Shown here in pieces: positions 59,301-64,000 of a stretch of 64,000 nt of DNA. Each line of letters opens with the position of its first letter. Position 1 is the first letter of the stretch. Origin of the DNA: Sorghum bicolor (lineage: Eukaryota; Streptophyta; Magnoliopsida; Poales; Poaceae); assembly GCF_000003195.3 (NCBI RefSeq), contig NC_012876.2, forward strand, positions 48,789,276 to 48,853,275. Reading direction: 5' to 3'. A program made the position numbers and the translations under genes. The notes under the pieces are model-generated. The model saw nothing but the letters and a program-made list of their open reading frames with translations. It had not been told where the DNA came from and searched no databases.

Positions 59301-59587
59301 GGTAAAAATGGACAAGTGTCCGATAGTAGAATTAGGGGTACAAGATACCCACCTGAGAGAAAAGAAAAAAAAAGAAAAGAAAATATAGAGCATCTCATTC
59401 CCTTCAAAAAGCTTCAAAGTGCAAGAAAGGTATGTATCCCCTCAAAAGAGCAAACGTAGAATTAGACTTTCACCATTGTTTTCATCATTATCACCATTAT
59501 CACCATACACCATTCATTCGCCACACATGCACATCTTGATTTGACTTATTGACTTGTTTCTCTAGATCCATGGTTTGACTATGCAAT
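56336..59587 (+). other. GagX-2 non-coding internal region
   Basis: No ORF with recognisable protein similarity. Contains two AGCTTGGGGGAG motifs (about 56650 and 58390), often seen in large gag-only plant elements, an (AAAT)n run at about 58537-58561, a short TA run near 58507 and a Lys/Glu-coding A/G-rich stretch at 59217-59390 (low complexity). Expected to lead to the element's 3' LTR, which is not reached. Confidence 0.65.
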
Positions 59588-60594
59588 TGTCGAGGGTATC
59601 AACAAGGGGTACCCTCACCAATGCGTATAACAAGACCATCCGTACACACGCGCGGCCATCGACGGCCGCAGCCTCGAAGACGGAAATAGCGTCGAGCGAA
59701 TCCGTCAGGGCTCGAGCGACAACTGCCGTCGAATACGGAAGCGGGCTCGAGCGAACCGAGAGGCGTCGAGCGCAAGGACACTGTCTGCCGCCTGACGCGC
59801 GCACGAGAGCCAGAGCATTTAATGCACCTGACGCTTCCCCACCTAACACACGGGTCACGGGAGGCGTGATAGGGAACAGGCTTCTGTCCCATCGTTCTTT
59901 TTGCAGCCTTCCCACCGAACGACCCAGGGCGTGTCAGGACGCGGGAAACAAGGATGGAACGTCTAATCGGGACCCCCTCGAGACACCCAAGGTCAGCGCT
60001 CCAGATATCGACACCTCGTACGGCGTCCGACCCTCGACTTCACCAGGCTCCTTCCTGGAGACGAGTCGGGCGTCGACTGACCACGCCGTAACCACTCCGT
60101 CAGATTTGCCGCCGAGCCATATAAGCGTGCATCCGCCGAACCAATCCAAGACGGCGCGCAGAGCAGAATGCAGGGGCACGCGTGATCATCACCTGGCTAT
60201 TAAGACGGGACGGCTCGAGGTCATGCCGGTACAGAAACCTCGAGTAGGTCAGCGCTCCATGCTGCTATCGACTCCAATTCCTACACCTATACATGTACCC
60301 TAAGTCCTTCCTTGGAACTATAAAAGGAGGGACTCAGGAATAGAACGAAGGATCACGACACAAGACCACGCTCATACGTAGTAGAGCTCCACACTTCATA
60401 CCACGCTTGTATTCGCCCCTGTACAAGCACTTAGGTGCAAGATAATACAAACTCTCTCCCCCCGCTGGACGTAGGGCCTTCTCTTGCCCGAACCAGGATA
60501 AATCTCTGTGTCTTCTTGCATCACCATCCGGGAAAGGGAGCACGCATACAAATTTACTCGTTGGTGCGACCCCCCCGGGGGGAAAACACCGACA
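59588..60594 (+). repeat. Tat-B2 5' LTR (1007 bp)
   Basis: TGTCGAGGGTATC at the start and AACACCGACA at the end. TATA box TATAAAAG at 60319-60326. Reverse complement of the Tat-B1 LTRs with visible divergence. Confidence 0.92.
60319..60326 (+). promoter_or_regulatory. TATA box of Tat-B2 LTR
   Basis: GGAACTATAAAAGGAGGGACTC, the same as the reversed box in both Tat-B1 LTRs. Confidence 0.7.
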
Positions 60595-60596
60595 GT

Positions 60597-60614
60597 TGGC
60601 GCGCCAGGTAGGGG
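60597..60614 (+). other. Tat-B2 primer-binding site
   Basis: TGGCGCGCCAGGTAGGGG two bases after the LTR end. The matching site in Tat-B1 differs by one base. Confidence 0.75.
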
Positions 60615-60652
60615 TCCTGCGTGTTTTTCATCGATTTCCCACTCCTTTCCGG

Positions 60653-62665
60653 ATGGCTACTCTTGCCTCGCCGTTTCCGCGCTCCACGGTGATTTGGTTT
60701 GGGAGTCTCGAGTTCATGTCTACGGGCTCCGGCTACGACATGATCTTGCTCTCAGTCAAAGGACCAGGAGGAGCCCGCGTTACGCCAGCACGGTTGAAGG
60801 CCCCGAGACGCCCTCACCACCACGCCTCCCCGCCTAAGAAGAGGCGCGGACAGCACCACCGCGCCCCCTCTGCTTCAGCACGACCAACAACTCGTGCGAG
60901 GCAGGACGTAGGCCACAAGTCGGCAGCACCGTGTGATGGAGCAACAAGCGCGACGACTCAGCACCGCGCGACGACGGGAGCGGACACGTCTCACGCGCTC
61001 TCCCCCACCGCAGCTAGGCTACTTCCACACGGGTTGTTCTCTCCAAGAGCGGCACTACCGTTCGGATTGGACAACGCCGCGACGTCGCTCGCCAGGGCGA
61101 TATGCCCAAACGCCCAGAGGCACGTAGAAAGACCAATGGTCCTCCCACGTAGCTCTGAAGCGTGGCGGCTGGCGTCCGAGCTGCCGGACCTTTCCCGAAT
61201 ACAAGGCCTCCGTCGTCTAGGCCCCGGACGATACTCGATCACCTCCCTCAGGCAACGATTGCTGGAGGAAGGACGTGGGTGTTTCTACGCCGCCGAACCG
61301 GACTCCAACTCCGAGACAGATAGCTATGACCCTACGAGGGAATGCTATCACATCGACGGGGCGGTAGAAACTACTGATGAGACACGGGATGCTGCTACGG
61401 GTGGTCGAGCCCCCGTGGCGCGAGAAGACCCCAGGACGCCTGGGAACGACGGACAGGTCGACCCCCCTCCTCAGGAAGACAGAACCGCGCAGCTCGCGCA
61501 GCTGCGGGAGCTCAAGATGAAGCTCGACGAAGACCGCGAGCGCCTCGTCCTGATCGAGCAAATCCTCGAGCAAGACCTGCCCTACCCGCCGGGCGGAAGT
61601 GTCCGCAGACGTGCTCGAGAGGTACATCGACAGATCGTCGGCGACGCAGAGCCAGAGCAACCTGTCAGCCGTTTCCCTCGAGCAGGCCAGAATGTAGTGG
61701 CAGCGACGACGCTGCTACGTAACATGCCGGAGCCGTCGAATTCCCAGGCCCGACGCATTCGAGATGAGGTACAGACATTGCTCCAGGTGGCGGCGGATCA
61801 ACAAGCCGAAAGTTCGGCGTCTCGACGACGAGGAGCTGCCACAGAGAAGCGCGACGAACAGCCTCTAAACGAAGAGGAGGTGTCAGTCCATCAACAACCT
61901 CCCCCTCGAGGTAGAAAGACCGCTCTCATCCTCCCCGTCGACAATCAACGTCGACAAGACGCGCGGCACGACATCAAAGAAAATCGACGCCGCCGGCACG
62001 GAGACGCGGAAGAGCGCGGTTATAGCGCGCATCGCGGTGGGAGATACGACAGCGACGAGGACCGGGTGGCCCCCGAGCCACCAGGCCCACGGGTGTTCAG
62101 CAGGGCGATCCGCAGCACGCCCCTGCCCAATCCATTTCGACCCCCGACCAGCATCGCGAAGTACAATGGAGAGACCAAACCAGAGTTGTGGCTGGCTGAC
62201 TTCAGGCTGGCCTGTCAGCTAGGTGGCGCTCGAGGTGATGATCGAGCCATCATCAGACAGCTACCCCTTTTTCTCTCCGACACCGCCCGTCGATGGCTCG
62301 AGGAACTCCCTGCCAATCAGATCCACAACTGGGTTGATCTGGTCAGAGTCTTCGAGGGTAACTTCAAAGGGACCTACATACAGCCAGGGAACTCGTGGGA
62401 CCTCAGCAAGTGCAAGCAGAAGTCGAGAGAAACTCTTCGGGAGTATGCTCGACGCTTCTCGAAGCAGCGCACTGAGCTGCCGCACATCCCTGACCACGAC
62501 GTCATCTTGGCGTTTGTCTCAGGCACCACCAGTCGAGACTTGGTGCGGGAATTAGGTCGCAATCGACCTCAGACCGTCGACGAGCTGATGGACGTAGTAG
62601 CCAACTACGCGGCAGGGGAGGAGGCAGTCGGCGCCTTAAATAGGACCGTAGTCAGAGCTTCCTAG
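60653..62665 (+). CDS. Tat-B2 gag, C-terminally truncated, open frame
   Basis: Start ATG 60653 (MATLASPFPRSTVIWFG); the frame upstream runs into the LTR without another good ATG. No stop for ~660 codons. It matches Tat-B1 gag through the coiled coil (LRELKMKLDEDRERLVLIEQIL) and the capsid core (WLADFRLACQLGGARGDDRA..., FVSGTTSRDLVRELGRNRPQ). At 62637 homology ends within EEAVGA. Nine foreign codons follow (LNRTVVRAS), then TAG 62663. It lacks the zinc-binding end and all of pol. The uninterrupted frame contrasts with Tat-B1. Confidence 0.85.
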   Translation: MATLASPFPRSTVIWFGSLEFMSTGSGYDMILLSVKGPGGARVTPARLKAPRRPHHHASPPKKRRGQHHRAPSASARPTTRARQDVGHKSAAPCDGATSATTQHRATTGADTSHALSPTAARLLPHGLFSPRAALPFGLDNAATSLARAICPNAQRHVERPMVLPRSSEAWRLASELPDLSRIQGLRRLGPGRYSITSLRQRLLEEGRGCFYAAEPDSNSETDSYDPTRECYHIDGAVETTDETRDAATGGRAPVAREDPRTPGNDGQVDPPPQEDRTAQLAQLRELKMKLDEDRERLVLIEQILEQDLPYPPGGSVRRRAREVHRQIVGDAEPEQPVSRFPRAGQNVVAATTLLRNMPEPSNSQARRIRDEVQTLLQVAADQQAESSASRRRGAATEKRDEQPLNEEEVSVHQQPPPRGRKTALILPVDNQRRQDARHDIKENRRRRHGDAEERGYSAHRGGRYDSDEDRVAPEPPGPRVFSRAIRSTPLPNPFRPPTSIAKYNGETKPELWLADFRLACQLGGARGDDRAIIRQLPLFLSDTARRWLEELPANQIHNWVDLVRVFEGNFKGTYIQPGNSWDLSKCKQKSRETLREYARRFSKQRTELPHIPDHDVILAFVSGTTSRDLVRELGRNRPQTVDELMDVVANYAAGEEAVGALNRTVVRAS

Positions 62666-62946
62666 CCCCCTTCTCATCTCTTTCTGTGGTTAGTGTTCTG
62701 ATGTCTCGAAATAAATAATCTTTGAAGTAATTCTTGATTATTAGATCAACTAGAGAACTCTTAGGAAACTTCCTCTCTTCCCACCAAAAAAATAATTATA
62801 TAGTTATCCATGGGCGATCTTGAATCTTAATTAGTACACTCACGTTCCCTGTGGAAAATCGATACTCTGGAATACTCCCAGGTGAAAGCTACATCGGTAT
62901 CCGTGCGCTTGCAGATTTTTCTGTTTGCGTTTAAATACCCAACAAC
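62638..62946 (+). repeat. Unassigned LTR-end-like fragment
   Basis: Contains GTTCCCTGTGGAAAATCGAT and GGTATCCGTGCGCTTGCAG. These parallel CGTTTCCCTGTGGATACGAT and GGTATCCGTGCGCTTGCGG at the end of the GagX LTR (50500-50580), but the rest differs. Probably the 3' end of an LTR from a third related family. No gene seen. Confidence 0.4.
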
Positions 62947-64000
62947 AAAGTGTTGGGAAGGTGTAGTTGAAAATCCACAATTCTCACATATAGTTTCATA
63001 TAGTTTATGTGAGATTCAAGATTTGGTGAGTATTGTTTTCTTAAAATTTCTCAAATGGAAAAATAGTCTATATAAAAAGTTTGGATCTTGATGATCTCTA
63101 ACAACTTGGTATTCAAATGTTTTTCATTTTAAGTAATTTAGTTTGACATTTGACCAAGTTTGACCTAAACCTGTCTTAGATTTTAAACACATGTGCCTAG
63201 AATTGGCTAAAATTTATCAAATGGAAAAATGGACAATGTATCAAATGTAGATCTTGATGATCTCTAACAACTTCATGTTCAAAATTGTTTCATTTGAAGT
63301 CATCAAATGGGTCATTTGACCAAGTTTGAAGCACTCAATTTTGAATTTTGAAAGAATTCATAGCCACGCACCGGTTTTTGGAACCATAGAGGGTCTCGAA
63401 TGGAAAAGTCATGAATACCAATATTGTTCCACTCATCAAGGTCTACATTTAAGATATAGACCATCTTTGCATTTGATAAAGTGTTGGGAAGGTGTAGTTG
63501 AAAATGCATAATTCTCACATATAGTTTCATATAGTTTATGTGAGATTCAATATTTTGTGAGTATTGTTTTCTTAAACTTTCTCAAATGGAAAAATGGTCT
63601 ATATAAAAAGTTTGGATCTTGATGATCTCTAACAACTTGGTATTCAAATTTTTTTCATTTTAATTAATTTAGTTCTTCATTTAACCAAGTTTGACCAAAA
63701 CCCGTCTTGGATTTTAAACACATGTGCCTAGGATTGACTAAAATTTATCCAAATAGAAAAATGGACAATGTATCAAATGTAGATCTTGATGATCTCTAAC
63801 AACTTTGTGTTCAAAACTGTTTCATTTGAAGTCATCAAATGGGTCATTTGACCAAGTTTGAAGCACTCAATTTTTAATTTTGAAATAATTCATAGCCACG
63901 CACCGGTTTCCAGAACCCTAGATGGTCTCAAGGAGAAAAGTCATGAATACCAATATTATTCTATTCATCAAGATCTACATTTAATATACAGGATATTTTT
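62947..64000. repeat. Satellite tandem repeat, 531-bp period made of three ~177-bp monomers
   Basis: AAAGTGTTGGGAAGGTGTAG occurs at 62947 and 63478, a 531-bp period; the second unit runs off the window. Inside each unit three related monomers begin at TCAAATGGAAAAAT 63051 (166 bp), TCAAATGGAAAAATGG 63217 (179 bp) and TCGAATGGAAAAGTC 63396 (186 bp). The next cycle starts at 63582. GATCTTGATGATCTCTAACA is shared by the first two. The two full units agree at well over 90% by eye, while monomers within a unit agree much less. ORFs inside it are accidental. Confidence 0.88.

Larger units (their letters stand above)
49324..59587 (+). mobile_element. GagX-2, gag-only Athila-like element (3' LTR not seen)
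   Basis: LTR 49324-50661, primer site, one gag ORF, then about 3.2 kb without pol-like coding (after removing the inserted solo LTR). It landed in Tat-A2 after GCAGT (49319-49323). Gag resembles the Athila group by its NPYTHLREFYRVCDLLRIEG...LFPFSL core, and the primer site is of the same style. No protease, RT or integrase is recognisable, so it should depend on another element's enzymes. Confidence 0.75.
59588..62637 (+). mobile_element. Tat-B2, truncated copy of Tat-B (5' LTR plus gag)
   Basis: LTR 59588-60594, primer site, gag. Similarity to Tat-B1 stops inside gag at ...GAGGCAGTCGGCGCC (62637). No pol, no 3' LTR, no matching target duplication. It arose by truncation or a later rearrangement. 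Confidence 0.88.

Noticed and set aside
59158..59388. Lys/Glu-rich ORF of 76 codons
   Set aside because: Produced by an A/G-rich low-complexity tract; no start context and no conservation visible.
59568..59586. 17-bp match (ATGGTTTGACTATGCAA) to the Del LTR end next to Tat-B2
   Set aside because: Short enough to be chance in 64 kb of AT-rich DNA; no further similarity on either side.
1..64000. Host genes, tRNA or rRNA genes
   Set aside because: None found by eye on either strand; nearly every kilobase is accounted for by LTR elements or the satellite.

Overview
The window is plant nuclear DNA, almost certainly from a grass with a large, repeat-rich genome. The evidence is wall-to-wall nested Ty3/gypsy LTR retrotransposons of the Del/Tekay and Tat lineages, short plant-type introns, and an AT-rich satellite at the right edge. 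An Andropogoneae or other panicoid origin is a guess. I find no host gene, tRNA or rRNA. The names used here are mine: Del = Tekay-like chromovirus; Tat-A and Tat-B = two Tat-lineage families; GagX = a gag-only, Athila-like family.

Layout. 1-900 is part of a minus-strand GagX LTR. It lies inside Del-1, a decayed minus-strand element whose gag, ORF0, primer site and LTR occupy 901-4895 and 19383-19677. The Del-1 LTR carries a 100-N scaffold gap flanked by a 203-bp near-perfect inverted repeat, and it was split by the complete element Del-2 (4896-19382, duplicated TTAAC). Tat-A1 (19678-25938) also sits in the Del-1 LTR. A second copy, Tat-A2 (25939-33631 and 47992-49323), sits inside Tat-A1. 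Tat-A2 was split by the complete minus-strand element Tat-B1 (33632-47986, duplicated AGTCC). GagX-2 starts at 49324 inside Tat-A2, and its gag end was hit by a Del solo LTR (52386-56322, duplicated CAGAT). A truncated Tat-B2 (59588-62637), an LTR-like scrap (62638-62946) and a 531-bp satellite (62947-64000) finish the window.

How the parts work together. Del-2 has very long LTRs, an extra gene (ORF0) and a one-frame gag-pol ending in a chromodomain. ORF0 begins with a close copy of the histone H3 tail (16 of 21 residues). Both ORF0 and gag begin directly after splice-acceptor-like sequences, and the U5 carries a conserved splice donor, which suggests spliced subgenomic messages. The two Tat families have gag, protease, RT, two RNase H domains and integrase. 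Each also carries, antisense to pol, a multi-exon gene in front of the 3' LTR; in Tat-B1 it has its own TATA box. Every autonomous element here has stop codons, frameshifts or lost catalytic residues, so none looks able to move by itself.

Most noteworthy: the H3-tail mimic, ATGs abutting splice acceptors, antisense intron-containing genes, family-specific short words scattered in all reading phases of the Tat elements, and a trimeric higher-order satellite. All counts and identities were made by eye.
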